Notes: generated from the letters alone by a model not told the origin. Numbered from the stretch's first letter, positions 37,101 through 50,163 are shown. The stretch: 64,000 nucleotides of DNA from Mallotus nudiflorus (GCA_947683625.1 CANTUR010000383.1:1550001-1614000), one strand, 5' to 3'. Numbers and translations are program-made.

Positions 37101-40044
37101 TATCTGCCAGAGTTTGTAATGCATCAACAGCATCTGCTTCACCTGTACATAGATAATTGAATAAGGGAAAGACTAATGAAAAAGTTACAAAAGATAGCAT
37201 GCATCAGAAGATAGATCAACAAAAAGTTACAAGGGAAAGACTAATGAAAAAGTTACAATATATAGCATGCATCAGAAGATAGATCAACAAAAACAGGTCA
37301 AAGCTGACATATAGTTGAACAGAGATGAGGAAAGAAGCTGGCAGATCTGATTGGAGCCGAAGGAACAATGTAATCTGGCAACCACCTATATTTCCTTTAT
37401 CAAAACTAATAAGTATTCAAATAGGCATTCACTCATAGAAACAATCATAACTGTTTGAGTGGAAATAGAAGAGGATAGACTGATGCTTTGAACTGGATAT
37501 TAAGATGACATTACTAGCACACCTTCTCCAAAGAGAACTTTTTTGCTTCTCTTCCTTGTACCCTTGTTAGTTGACCTTGCAAGTTTTGTGCCCACAACCT
37601 CCATTTCAAATTTTCCTTTAACAGTACCCAGCTTTTGTCCTTCCTCTGTCCCACTACAGGCCTCCTTTATGTCATCCAAAGAATCGTCTATATTTTCTTC
37701 TAGTTCTGGCCTCCTTCCATGGTATCTCTTCCCCTTCGTAAAATTTTTATCTCTTGGATGATGTCCCATATCAGCTTCTGTGCTTCCTAGGCTTAGTTCA
37801 CAACCACCTTCATCCATCTCGCTATCACGAAGCTTGGAGCTGGTCATCTCGGATTCAGCATGCTGAATACCATAATAAATCAGTTTATAATACCAGACAA
37901 CATAAGTCAAAATACTGATTGAAGCAGACAAATAAATGAATTACCATATGTTCTCCATTCTGAACTGGTGACGGTGTCTCTGTTTTTCTGTTTGGCGTTT
38001 GTGAAACTTGGGGAGAACCAGCTCTTTGTGAAGCTTCTGTCAACACTAATGCTATTTCATGAGCAACATCATCATCCAATGCGTCATCCTTTAATTTCAA
38101 ACCCTGCCGAATTGGTGAAATATACTTCTCTCCGCCATCTTTATTATAGGAAAACAAAACAGGGACACGAGGAGTCCTTTTCCCAACAGCCCAAGGCCTG
38201 CTTCCTAAAAGAAATACCAAGACATGAACAAAGCTGAACTTCAACAACCAAATAACAATTGAAAATATCGGGAATAAGGGTAAAAAAAAAAGGGAAGTAC
38301 TGAAGAGAATGTGTTAAAAACAACAAAATTAGTGCTGAATTTACTCCAGAAGTTTCAAAAACTATGGCAGCCCAAATGAAAATTCTCAACTATTCGTGAA
38401 TAAATCAGGATTAAACAAAAACAATTAAAACAACAGAAATGCCACTAATTTCAATAACAAGACAACAACAAATCTGATTTCTCAGAACCCACTCATCCAA
38501 CAAAGAAAAGAACATATCATAATATCCATACAAATATTTCTGTGTGCATCAACCATAGCACATAAAGAAGAAAAGTAAAAGGAAGAAAGAAATCTTTCTA
38601 CCAGAGCGCCTCTTCTTCAACAGTGACAAGCAGCCATAATTTGATGCAGATGACTGAGATTGCATAAGATCCGGAACTGGGGATGGATCCAATTCTTTAG
38701 TCCCCCGAGCACGTTTTGGAGGTTTTCGAGGGGCCACTACAGGCTCATTAGTTTCTTGTTCACTATCACTTTCTTCCTGCAAAATCCCAATACATTAGCG
38801 TTATTGGGATACGTTATCCGAAGAAGGTCAGCCAATTATCTTTGCATCCACATTCCCACAGGCATCCGCTTAGACATATGCAGATATATGTTTTTGGAAT
38901 TCTGAATATCCCCTTTTTATAGTAATCTCCCATTTTCAACACCAAAATTTGTTATGTCCTTTAATAGCCCACATGTCCGGAAAGAACAATTATATACAAT
39001 TTGGACAGGATAAAGACACTTGACTTTGTGTACTATCTACAAGAACTCCAAGTTAAGATCCATATATTAATATCTGTGAATATTCAGCCTCACCAAATTA
39101 GTGTAGTGATCCGTCATCATTGCTATTAGTCCAGCTGCAGAAGCATATCCCTTTGGAAGATTTAAATAAGCCTGAAAATACAGGACCTCTGCATTAATGA
39201 CTTCAACCAAAAAAAGGCCCATGCAAAATAAAAACTCAGTTTTGTACGCCAAAAAAAAAAAATCAACAATTTATGAAATGTGAAAAATTATCATGGCAAC
39301 TGTTAAAAAGGGTGTCCCAGGGACAAAACCTAGTAGTTTGATGAATCAAGATAAGTTGTATGTATATTTGGGTTAGAAAAATAAATGTTTACCCTGTTCA
39401 TGGTATACAGAGCCTCTACCATTTCTACAGATCGGTCACGCACTGCAGCAGCCACCTAGAAACCCAAAGTAGAAAAAAAAAAAAAAAAAAGATAGGACTG
39501 TAAGAAGATAATGGCACATCGACTAGTGCATTCAGTGATAACAGTAGACACAATCACAGGTACAACTAGGCTCATGGCAAGCTGATTCTGCAGTTCACAA
39601 AAACTTAAAAAGAAAGCTCATATTTAGTAAGAATGATATTATACAGACAAAATTGGAGCTGACCTTCTCCCAGTCTTTCCCATGCTTACGATATGCCCTG
39701 TAGAAACGTTCAAGCTCTTCCTTACTCCATTGTGGGCCCAACATGTCAGATAACTTTCTCTTCTGCACTTGAACAAACAAAATTATAAACTAGAAAGGAA
39801 GTCAAAATTTAGCACCCTACTCATTACTTCCAAGAGCCTACCATACTTTATCATAGTAAGTTTAGGTACCTGAAGTAAATGTAAAGGTAGCTTAACGTTT
39901 CGATAATCTAATAAAATGTAATATTTCTCTGAAAAAAAAAATCACCTTTTGCCTTCTTTTGTTATCATTCTCCCCATTTTTATTAGAAGTTGTCTCATAT
40001 GAAAACCGCTTATTCACACTTCTAGATTTTCTTGATGGAGCCAT
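30783..40044 (-). CDS. ALY: ALWAYS EARLY (LIN9/Mip130 family) protein
   Basis: Nineteen coding exons in transcript order (high to low): 40044-39946, 39762-39664, 39455-39393, 39171-39094, 38776-38602, 38204-37945, 37862-37523, 37142-37065, 36343-36126, 35996-35940, 35478-35158, 35077-34899, 34804-34522, 33473-33234, 32695-32534, 32317-32177, 32085-31867, 31362-31063 and 30947-30783. All phases agree and give 1158 residues, close to Arabidopsis ALY proteins. Residues ~34-87 form a SANT/Myb-like domain ([20 protein letters not shown]). Residues ~597-690 are the DIRP domain ([40 protein letters not shown]), followed by a Tudor-like stretch ([20 protein letters not shown]). The family is the LIN9 subunit of DREAM/MuvB-type cell-cycle and developmental repressor complexes in the nucleus. 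It is closest in layout to ALY2/ALY3; which one cannot be decided here. Confidence 0.95.
33535..33816 (-). other. Open frame inside an ALY intron, possible alternative exon
   Basis: On the minus strand an acceptor-like TTTGTTCAG leads into a 93-codon frame containing [20 protein letters not shown], which ends at a stop near 33535. The gap between exons 13 and 14 reads in frame without it, joining EFVM to DVDCMP, the junction I recall in ALY relatives. If used it would truncate the protein. There is no transcript evidence. Confidence 0.2.
34109..34136. repeat. (GA)n microsatellite
   Basis: About 14 GA units inside the ALY intron between exons 13 and 14. Confidence 0.9.
37163..37298. repeat. 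Tandem duplication of ~68 bp in an ALY intron
   Basis: AAGGGAAAGACTAATGAAAA begins at 37163 and again at 37231. The whole unit, including ATAGCATGCATCAGAAGATA, repeats with one or two changes. It lies in the intron between exons 7 and 8, clear of splice sites. Confidence 0.85.
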
Positions 40045-40811
40045 GAGTAGCTGTTAAAAAGTTATGAAACATATGAAGTACACAAGTTAGCAAAATAATA
40101 AGGCATGCACATAGGAAAAAGAAAAGACAGAGAAGTAAAATATAAATGCCACATTAAATATATTGTTATTTTAACACTCAGAAAAGGATGAAAATTGTAC
40201 ACATGAGAACAATTTTTATCTGATTTTGGATGTGTTAGACATCTGTGTATTTTCTTCGCATCAGGTACGGCAATAGCCAATAATGTATAAATCCACAGCA
40301 CTACAAACAATAACAAATGCACCAATTCCATGCATTCACCGAAGCCTTACAGTACTGCCACCATTACACACTTCCACATCACACCTAAGATAATATAAAA
40401 TCATTTCAAAAACCTAGAAACCTAACAGCTGATTTCCGACACAAAAATTAGCGAAATGAAATTTTGGAAACTCCAATAATGAGATAAAATAATTAACAAA
40501 GCGAGTGCTCGTAGATCGAACTGTAGCTAAATACACCATAAATTCAAAATCTCAGTTCAAAGCTAGCTGTGTAGTTTAGTCAATCCGAACTTCCTCAAAT
40601 CATTTTACACAAAAAGCAAAACTAAAAATACACAATTCAATATCAGAATTCAACATTCACAGGTCATTGATTCAACAATTTCACTACTTACGAGGACCAG
40701 AAAATCAAATTAAAATAGAAAAATAGCTTAAAACTATTAACCTAATTGAGAAATTACGTGAACAAAGAAGAGATTAAAGAAAGAAAAAATACCAAGCAGA
40801 AGCGAACTTAC

Positions 40812-40905
40812 CGATCAAAGCGTTGCGTTCTTGCAATCCTCAAACCATAGATAGAGATGAAGGCGAAGCAGAGACGGAGCAAATCGAGGCGGTAACGGAA
40901 TCGAT
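40812..40905 (-). other. Probable noncoding first exon of the ALY gene
   Basis: On the minus strand a GC-richer stretch ends GATCG|GTAAGTTCG at 40812, a good donor. The first coding exon has an acceptor TTTTTAACAG before 40050. This implies a ~760-base 5' UTR intron. The upstream edge is a guess. Confidence 0.5.
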
Positions 40906-42838
40906 CAGTAATCGATAAAAAAAAAAAAAAATTCCCTCCGGTCAAGAAGCAAAACAGGGAATTTGTAAAGAAAACGAACAAAAAATAAAAATAAAAGGAT
41001 TATGATTAAAATGGAGAAGAGGATGAAAGGGGGAGATGGAGAATTTTGAGGGTATAACCGCGAAACTTCAAAAAAAAAATTAATAGAAATTAAAATTAAA
41101 AAATATTATTTTTTATTTTTTATTTTTTTTTATTTTTATTTTGGTGTGAATACGAGGGAGAGAGGTGCTGATGCACGTGGGCCCTTTGTTGTAGTTCTCA
41201 AAAATTTTGACCGTACGCGTGGAGTGAAGATTTGATCTTGATCCGTTGGTGTGAAGACGTTAGCTAAATTTTTTTATAATGTTTTCTTTTTAATACAAAT
41301 ATTTTTTCGTTCATAATAATAATTTAATTTAAATATTTTTCAAATTTTAGCTCAAATAAATTTGAATTTTATTTGCTTTAAAAATGATTTTGTACATATA
41401 TAACCAAAATTCTAACCTCTAGTATTAAATACAAAATTTCAATATTTGACCTAAGAAGGTCCAGCCAAATTTAAAGAATAATCATAACTCCTAGTTTGTG
41501 ATTTTTTAACATTACTGTGTAATTACTTAATATTTTAGAAATAATAATAATATATTTTAAGTATTTTTTAAAATAAAAAATTTATTAATATTTTATAATT
41601 ATTAATAATTTTTCATAATCAAGCTGAAATAATGTGATAAATACCTATTAGAAATTTTTATATATTAAAAATTAAAAAAAAATTATTTGTATTTAGAAAC
41701 AATGAAAATATAAAAACTTACCCATTCAACCCAGGTGGTAATAAAATGCTTTTAAATGAAATGTAATGTAAGTAATTGGTATAATTCCTTTCAATATATT
41801 AGTAGGTGAAGAGTTTAAAATCCTTTCTTTCGACTAAAAAAAACTTTTAAATGTATCATACAATGGAGTTTTCCGACATTCCATTTCCCTCTAAAAGTGT
41901 GTTTTGGTTTCGTATCAATTCTTTTTAATTTTTATATGTAACTTATTTGAAAATGAAAATAAATTTTTTGATAGAATTAAATCAAATAAGAAGTTAATAC
42001 TAAATTTATTTTTATTGATAAAATATATTTGGTTCAAATGAATTTAAAATTTATTTACTAAAAAATTTTATTTAAAAGTGAAATGAAATTTTAATAGAAT
42101 TAAATCTCACAAAGGATAAATCTAATCACTGACAAATAATAATATACTAGATACAAATTCTCATCAAATCATAATAAAATCTAACCTATTTAAAATAAAT
42201 GGTAAAACATTCATAATTGGTCAAGATATTCTATAAAAGAATAAGGTTAAAACTTTCATCTCTTAAATCTTTTATATTATATCACGAGACTTAATCATCA
42301 GCTAACGTAATATTAAAAAAGAAAATAAAATGAGAATGAACATGAAATTATTAAAAGATAACATAAAATAAAAATAAATAAATAAACTTAAATAGGTATT
42401 TTGAGAATCATGCAAGGAAGTTTATACTTAAAATATGGACCCTTATTTGACATAATTTCTTTACTACATTTGCACATGATCTTTACTAAAATACTCCATA
42501 AAGTCACCCCAATAACTAAAATACTACAATGTTTTTTAAATTACTAGCGTACCTTACCTAAATTAGGAGAATGCACTTTATCAAGTAAATTACGGGAAAA
42601 AAAAACATGAAACGCACAAAAAAAAATCTCGCTCACTGTTGTCCCTATAAATCAAGCTTCAATCCTCACAGCATTGATTTTATTTCAGTGTGTTATGTTT
42701 TTATTTTTATTTTGAAATAGACAGATGCCCAACACCCAATCTCCTATTCCTCATCTTTCTTATTATTTACCTTTTCTTCTCTACTGTTTATTTCTCAAGA
42801 CTTTTGCTTAGATTTGATCATTTTTCAAAATGGGTTTT
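40906..42838. other. ALY upstream region and AT-rich spacer
   Basis: The first ~350 bases, including GCACGTGGGCCC near 41174 (a G-box core overlapping a GGGCCC motif), probably hold the ALY promoter. The remainder to 42838 is very AT-rich with no gene seen. Confidence 0.4.
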
Positions 42839-43600
42839 TGCAGGTGAAATGATTTCTCCTTGTATTTAGAAAGACAAAGCTTAATCCGCAAACTAAGCTG
42901 TTAGCACCAGGACTTGCAACTTATGAGGATGAGAAATGGTTTAAGCTCATCAACCTGGCGTTCCATCAAGAAAAATTGAAGGTTATATATACAGAACCTT
43001 TCACTCCGTTATCCCATCAAATTCTTTAACTTTTTAAAAGTTGGTCTTTTATTTGTTTTCAAGGGAAAAACCTTGAACTAAACAAAAATTTGTTAATTTT
43101 TCTGCTTTTGATCATAGCTTATGTTACCTCTGCTTTATCAGAGCTGCAATGAGATGATTGAGACGTGGGAGGAGTTGGTACACACAAAGGAATCATATGA
43201 GTTAGATGTGTGGCCTTATCTTTAAAACTTGTCATGTGATGTTATTTCTCAAGCAGCATTTGGTAGCAAAATTATGAAGAAGGAAAAATAATATTTGATC
43301 ACCTAAAAGAGCTAGCCGGACTTGTAGTACAGAGTTTTCAGTCAGTTTATATTCCAGGTTGGAGGTATGTATATATATATATATCTCCCAGTCCAAATGA
43401 ATTGGTGAAACAAATACCTGACCATATTACAGAAAACAAAATGAGTAGATTTTGTTATATGTCAATTTTGTTGAAAGCAGTATCTGTATCTCACAATTGC
43501 TACATATTAATTACTTGTAGATTTATGCCAACAAAGACCAATAGAAGGATAAAATGACTTGACCGAGAAATACAAGCTTCACTTAGGAGTATTATTCTGC
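42839..43600 (+). pseudogene. CYP72A-like cytochrome P450 pseudogene fragment
   Basis: Pieces of a CYP72-clan P450 are readable: NPQTKLLAPGLATYEDEKWF and FHQEKLK (about 42881-42980), then LPLLYQSCNEMIETWEEL (about 43127-43180). SCDVISQAAFG and KELAGLVVQSFQSVYIPGWR follow, and after a probable intron FMPTKTNRRIK and LDREIQASLRSII. Exon-like edges remain (GAAG|GTTATA, GGAG|GTATGT, TTGTAG|ATTTATG). A TAA near 43222, a frameshift near 43270 and a TGA near 43556 break it. The first exon and the entire C-terminal half with the haem-binding Cys are absent. It is a dead gene remnant. Confidence 0.8.
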
Positions 43601-44284
43601 AAATCAATTTCTCTTGAATTATATTCCATAAGTAAGCCCAGTAAGTCATCGTTTGTTGCTTTTTCTGCTTACTTTGCCTTTTCAAAAGAACCCCTTTTTG
43701 TTCTGTCTGTTTATTTTTTAAAAAAAAAAGTTTTGGATTTTAATTTTTGGCTGAAATGCTAACATATGTGCATTCTACTAATATCATTGCTGCAAAGGCC
43801 AATAATTCCTATATCAAAGAATCCAACTCCATCTACCCTTTCTTTTTTCCCCAGCTGCAAATTGACAAAAACATTTTTTAGACATTTTGAATTTGAATTC
43901 AATTATGGATGAAAATAGTGAAAAGAGGAAAAGCATGTTGAATCTTGCAGTAGGAAGGAGTTTTGGGTTCTTGGGAAGGGGTTATTTTGATTTACTAAAC
44001 GAGTGGAAATTTTGGGTTTAACTAAGTGAAGATTTTCTGTTGCCGAATTTCAATTATTAAGATTCAATAATATTCTATTGTTTCTTTCCTCTGAAATTAA
44101 TTGTTTGGTGCGTTTTCAGGGTGACCTTAGAAACGAGGACGATTTAGAGAAGCATTTTTCTCGAACTAAGTAATACCTGATAATTCATGTAAAATCTACT
44201 GTTGCTGATTGAATTTTGATGCACATGCTTTATGTTATTTTCAAATGTTTATGCAATTTATGGGTTTTGAACATCTGATCCTAA
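43601..44284. other. Spacer between P450 remnant and LINE remnant
   Basis: No further P450 exon could be recognised and no gene is seen. Confidence 0.4.
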
Positions 44285-44595
44285 TCTCTCATTGAAATGG
44301 ATGCACAATGTGTCGTGGACAGTCTTCATTCTCATTCCTCTGACGTTTCAGAATTTGGAATAATTATCCGTGCTTGTGAAGAGCTATTGGCTGAGTCTCA
44401 AAATGTCTATGTTCATTTTGTTGGCCGGAGAGGAAATAGAGCTGCTCATTCTATAGCTAAAAAAGCTATTTCTTTTAATAATCCTACTCATTAGCTTTAT
44501 TTGCCTAGTTTCCTCAGAGATGTTATTATTGATGATGTACTAAACAGTGATGTTTGCTGATTTATGAATTAAAATTGCCTTTAAAAAAAGTTTTG
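44285..44595 (+). mobile_element. 3' end of a LINE: RNase H-like domain fragment
   Basis: A 65-codon frame from ATG 44297 reads MDAQCVVDSLHS, EFGIIIRACEELLAE and VYVHFVGRRGNRAAHSIAKK. This is the C-terminal part of the RNase H-like (RVT_3) domain found at the end of plant LINE polyproteins. After the stop at 44494, in-frame LPSFLRDVIIDDV-like sequence continues briefly, and an A run lies near 44583. No reverse transcriptase is present upstream, which fits 5' truncation. Confidence 0.72.
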
Positions 44596-44848
44596 ATTCA
44601 AAGTTTCAATTATTATTATGTTGATTCAACTAATCATATATAAACAAGCAAAATAATTTTTAATATACATCAATTTTATATATGTTTTTGTTTTGTTTCA
44701 TTATTTTTATTATTATAATAAATATATACAAAGTATTATCAATTGACAAAATTATATATGAAATTATTGTATTAGAAACATAAAATAAACGAAAAGTATT
44801 GTAAAATAAATTTGAATTTGTATAATTTTTACAAAATAAATTATTAGT

Positions 44849-45560
44849 CATATTATTTTAATTAATTAATTTAAAAAATGAATTGTAAATAAAAAAAATT
44901 AAAAGGATACAAAAAAATGAATCCGAAACCAAAAATAAACCCAAAGGATTAAAAAAAATGAATTGGAGACTAAACATAAACCAAAAACATATTAAAAAAA
45001 TCAAAATAATAACTCTTCTTCAACTATGGAATATTTGGACATAAAATAAGATTGCAAAAATATAACAAACATACAAAGTTATACAACTATATTGCCATTA
45101 ATAAAACAAAAAAATCATAATCCAAAAAAAATGAATCAATCATATTATTTTAATGAATCAATTTTAAAATGAATCGGAACAGTCATATTATTCTAATTAA
45201 TCAATTTTAAAAATGAATTAGAAACCAACAACAAAAACTAAAAGGATACAAAAAAAACATCTTAAACCAAAAATAAATCAAAAGGATACATAAACGAATT
45301 GAAAACCAACAAAAAAAAATCAAAAACAAATTTAAAGAAAATCAAAACAATCACTCTCCTTCAACTATGGAATATTTAGATATAAAATAAAGATTGCATA
45401 AATACAACAAACAAAAAGAAACTCTATGATACAACTACAATGTCATTAATAAAACAAAAAGTATTAGAAACCAAAAGAAAACTAAAAAGATACCAAATTA
45501 AAAAAGGGAATTAGAAATCATAACAAAAACAAAACAATACCAAATTATAAACACAACATA
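44849..45560. repeat. Diverged tandem repeat, ~0.34 kb unit
   Basis: The phrase TTCAACTATGGAATATTT occurs near 45019 and 45359. The preceding ATTTTAATTAAT, AAAAGGATACAAAAAAA and the following CATTAATAAAACAAAAA recur with the same ~340-base spacing. A-rich decay blurs the edges. Confidence 0.6.
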
Positions 45561-46139
45561 AAATGACAACATCCTCTTATGAATCAACACCAAAAAAAAA
45601 ACTTAAAAACATATTCATTTCTTTAAAATTATTTTATTATAATAATTACATCTCGCTCAACTTCAAAGAAAATATTTAAATTTAAATTATAGTATATTTT
45701 TTTGTATACTTTTGGTTTATTTTCAGTTTCATATACAATAAAAATGAGACTTTAAGATATAGGCAAGTCTGTGCTCCTCTTTCTATGGAGGGGGATTGAC
45801 AAAATTATCTTCAATATCACATGAATACAAAATTAAATCAAAAACCAAAAAAAAACAAAAAATATTATCAATATATATTACATCAACACCATCTATCCAC
45901 CAAGACCACCAGAATAAATAGGAACAAAAATAGAATAAACATTTTCAAAATCCTATTCAATAAAAAAATTACAAATAAACAAAACATATAAAAAATAAAA
46001 AGCATTTCATAGAGTAATGCATGCCAACCCTCTTTTAACAAAACCCAATAAAAAATTAATGTAATGGTACTACTAGATTTTTAACTATTTTATTTATAAG
46101 ATTATATAATTTTGTATTTATTTAAATTAAAAGTAATAT

Positions 46140-46262
46140 TTAGAAAATAATGGTAAATTTACTAAAAAAGAAAGAGAAAATAAAAAAAGAGGGAACAAAA
46201 AAAATAAAATAAAAAAGAAATTGTATTTCAGTATAAAATGTCAAAAAAAATTAAGAAAGAGA

Positions 46263-46320
<58 letters not shown>

Positions 46321-46700
46321 CTAATACTTTACTAGTATAAAAAGATGAAAAAAAAAAAAAGAAAGATGAGAAAATAAAAAATTTGAAATAAGATGAAAAC
46401 AAAAAAAGAGAGAAATAAAAATAATAAAGAGAAATTAAAAATAAAAATCAAAGTAATGAGAAAAGAATAAAAATAATAAAAAAATATGAAAAGGAAGAGA
46501 AATAAAAATGATAAAGAGAAAATAAAAATAAAAAAGGAAGGAGAAAAAATAAATATGAAAAAAAAGAAAAATAAAAAATAAAATTTTAAAAAAAGAGAAA
46601 AAAGAATGAAAAATAAAAAATAAAGGGAATAAAAATTAAAAAAAGAAAAAAGAAAAAGAAAGTAAAAGAAATAATATGTAAATAAAAGTGATACTCTTTT
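46140..46700. repeat. Purine-rich tract with (TA)n microsatellite
   Basis: The plus strand is almost all A and G with few T and very few C from about 46145 to 46680. It is interrupted by a (TA) run of about 52 bases at 46266-46317. The long minus-strand frame here (46332-46730) translates to Phe/Leu/Ser-rich sequence and is a composition artefact. Confidence 0.85.
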
Positions 46701-46763
46701 AAATAAAGTGTTAAAATCACTCAATAACAAAAGTTTAGATGTTTTAGTAAATAAAAAAAAAAA

Positions 46764-47190
46764 GTGGCTATTTGTGTAAAAATTTCTACTTGCACGAACC
46801 AGCCCATTTCAAACGGGAAATGGTATTCGAAGGCCCAACTCAGGAACACGCATTGGTCTCGCCGACAGTGGGTTGGTTACGATTTACTACTACGGTACCT
46901 ATCAAATACAAACCAAATCTTATATATAAGTGCCACACACATGTGGCCAAATCTTGTCCAAGTCAAACGAAACCACTTTTTTCTGCCTGAAAACCGGTTA
47001 CTCCGGTATCCTCCTATCGTGGTGACTTATTTCATCCACCGGCTATATCCGGTCACGCCCCTTTTTACCCCACTGTACTGTACAACTCGAGTCGCGACTG
47101 CATTTATAGACTTGTTACCTACTACTGCTTCTACTGCACCACCGCCACTATCAAAGTTAAACAACAACTCTTCTGTCAATTCCTAAGTTT
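46764..47190 (+). other. Higher-complexity island of unknown role
   Basis: A 140-codon frame is open here, but its translation has no recognisable domain and a biased Thr/Pro/Ser end. The segment has clearly higher GC content than its flanks, a TATATATAAG near 46921, and repeated ACCGG/CCGGT words (46990-47055). It could be an orphan promoter and leader or a gene relic. Function unknown. Confidence 0.3.
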
Positions 47191-49740
47191 TAGATGCTGA
47201 CATTAAATGAATCTCAGCCGTTTATCTAAAAGACCAGTGTGATCTTAGCCGTTGAACTCTATTTCACCGTAACTGAATGTTAACTGAAACAAACCTCCTA
47301 CTCATGATGTTTACGTGCTTTGAATTTTTTCTTTATATATATATTTTTTCTTTCTGTTGTTCAAAAAAACAAATATATTTTCTTTCAATTGCCCAGATTT
47401 TGGTTAGCATTGCCCACGCTCTGCCCAGATAACTGTTGCCTACTCGCACCAAGATAGGGATGAATTTTTTAAGATTTTGTTAAATGATTATGGTTTGAAG
47501 TATAGAAAAGTCAATCATATTAAAATATATACACATTAAAAATATATCAATTGTCACTCATAAAAATAAAATATAAACAAGTTAATTTTATTTATGAACT
47601 AAGAATTCAATTTTGTTCTCATAAATAAGCAAATGATAAAAAATATTAACATTAAAATAAAACTAACGGTTTTGAATTTTATTTTCTCACCATATTAAAG
47701 AATTAATTACTTCAACTATCTCAAAAAAATTCAATTTTTAAATCAATTTATTGATATATCTTACATTTTTTCTAAATTATCAATATATATATCTAATTTT
47801 TTTCTTTTTTTTTTTCAATAAAACCTCTCATTCATATCATAGTAATTTTTGAGGTGGTTTTGGCCATCCAAAATGGCCTCCTCTTTTTTTTTTTTTTTCT
47901 TGCTCGTGTATTAATTTCTGTTTGGTAAAAAAAATATGGATATCTAATTATTCAAATAGAATTGTAAAAATAACAAATACCTTTCAAATTCCAATTTAAT
48001 GTCACTATATTTGTATTGATAAACCTCAAGGGCCCCATTGGTGGAATGGAGCGTGATTGTCAAAGTAATTAAGGGAGCGTGAGAACTGCCAAGAGCGAAA
48101 AAAACTCGTAAAGAATCCATCTAAGGTGATCGCAGGCGCAGAGAAGATATTGGGAAATACGTGGCAAATTCTGATTGGGTGGTAGAAAAAGCGTCAATAT
48201 ACCGTCGGGTGTCTGTCTGTAATGTGTGACTGTATCAAATCTTTTCCATTAATTATTCTTCTTCAGGTCCATTATATATTCAAAGGCAGTAGATCTATTT
48301 TGTCCGTATTTCTAAAATGTTTTTATTTGCATCCTTTTTTTAAGAAAATTAATAAAAATCAAGGATCACTTCACAGCCAAAATCATTATTTGGCTATAAT
48401 TAGGTTAAGAATTAAAGAAAATGCAAAGGCTCTATACAAAAGTCAAGGTCACTATTTCCATGTTTCCGGATCAATTTTACAATATTAAAAGAATAATTAG
48501 CAGCTCTCGGATTTAAGTTCAAATGTATATATCTACATTTAATTAGTTGATGAAATTTTTTTGTTGTCCTTATGATCCTACATAAACTGAACTGGATTAA
48601 TTGGAGTGTAGTGAAATTTTGATACTAATGATTTAGATTAAAAAAATAATAATTATAAGGTGTATAAATTTTAAACATTAATATAATTAAAAAAATTAAC
48701 CGCACATTATACCTATTGAATATAAATAATAATTGTCATAAAATTTTATTTAAAATATTTAGTTCAAAACATTTTATTCCACTCCACATCGAAGCCATAA
48801 TTTATATGGCTAACTCATTATTTTAAGGGAAAGTGGAAGCATGAAGAGAGGCAAGTTACAATTTTGTCTGATTTAATGAGAAAAATTAGACAAAATGTTT
48901 CATACAATGTGGGATTCTTGTTTTGTTGTCTAACTATTGGCCTCTAAAGTAAGTTTCAAAGAACACCATCATGGTCTTCAATACCTTTTTGCATTTCATC
49001 TTTTTTTTTTTTTTTTTTCTCTCAACTTCATTTGTCAAAATTGCATTTATTTATTCTTATCTTTATTTTGTTACTCATTTATTATGCCCAAATTATTAAT
49101 GATTTTACAATTGTAAACATTATAGAACAAGGTAACATAAGAAGCACTTTGCATTTTCTTTTGTCTATTTGTTGACAATAAAATATAGAGAATGTATGCA
49201 CACAAACAATAAGATATGAAATCTCACACAAAGATTCTCAAAAGGATCAAATACCAAATAAAGTAAATTTGGGTTGGATCTCACTAATAATTATAAAGAT
49301 TCCAAGGCACAATACTATATTAATGATCCCATGCATGGTATATCAATTGATTTATATTCATTAAATACATTACCGTATTCATTATTATTGATCTTCTTTT
49401 TCATATATTCAATATTCCTTATTGTAAATTTTACAAAGGAAAAAAGATATTAATTAAATGAATGTTAAAGTATTTGTTATCATATATCAATAGTTTTATT
49501 ATAAGATTTTTTTTTTATTTTAACTAATAATATTCATAATCAATAATTAATTTGATTCAATTTAAATAGAATCATAAGAGTCACAAAAATCTTTTAAATA
49601 CTTATTTTAATATAATTCTATATATTAAAATTAAAATTTAAGATGATTAAATAAAAATAACTCTTACGTGTTGTTAAGAATAATAATAATAAAGCAAAAA
49701 TAAAGCAAAAAATGCAATTTAATTTAGTGCTTCTTTTTGT
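47191..49740. other. AT-rich intergenic region
   Basis: Long A/T runs and no gene seen. A short GC-richer patch at 48027-48230 (GGGCCCCATTGGTGGAATGG) stands out but contains no supported frame. Confidence 0.45.
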
Positions 49741-50163
49741 AACCTTTTTACAAAATTAAGGAAGATCCTCTTTTCATGCCACGTCATTCTCTCTTTGTCA
49801 CTCTATGCACTCACTCACACAGGATTACTTTTAGTTTAGTTTTTGTTGGGTTAAACTTTTAGTTTAGTTTAATTAGTTAAAGTTTAATAATCTTCATTCT
49901 TTTTTTTTTTTTACTTCTTCCTTAAAATATTGTAATGACGAAGTAAATAAAAAGACAAATTTGTCTACACCCAACTAACACCATGACCTCCCGAATCCAC
50001 CGTCAAAAGTGGAGGGACAGTATCGTCCTTTCGTGAACCAAGAAAGAGAAACTAAACAAAGAAATAGTTACTTGAAGTTAGTTTCTACTTCTACTTATTC
50101 CTTAACATTAATAATTTTTTATTATTTTAATTAATTAATTAATTTTCTGCTCTGTTTGGCGCG

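Noticed and set aside
46332..46730. 132-codon minus-strand frame with many Phe/Leu residues, looking like a membrane protein
   Set aside because: It is the translation of a homopurine/homopyrimidine tract. No start context, no domain and no compositional sign of a gene.
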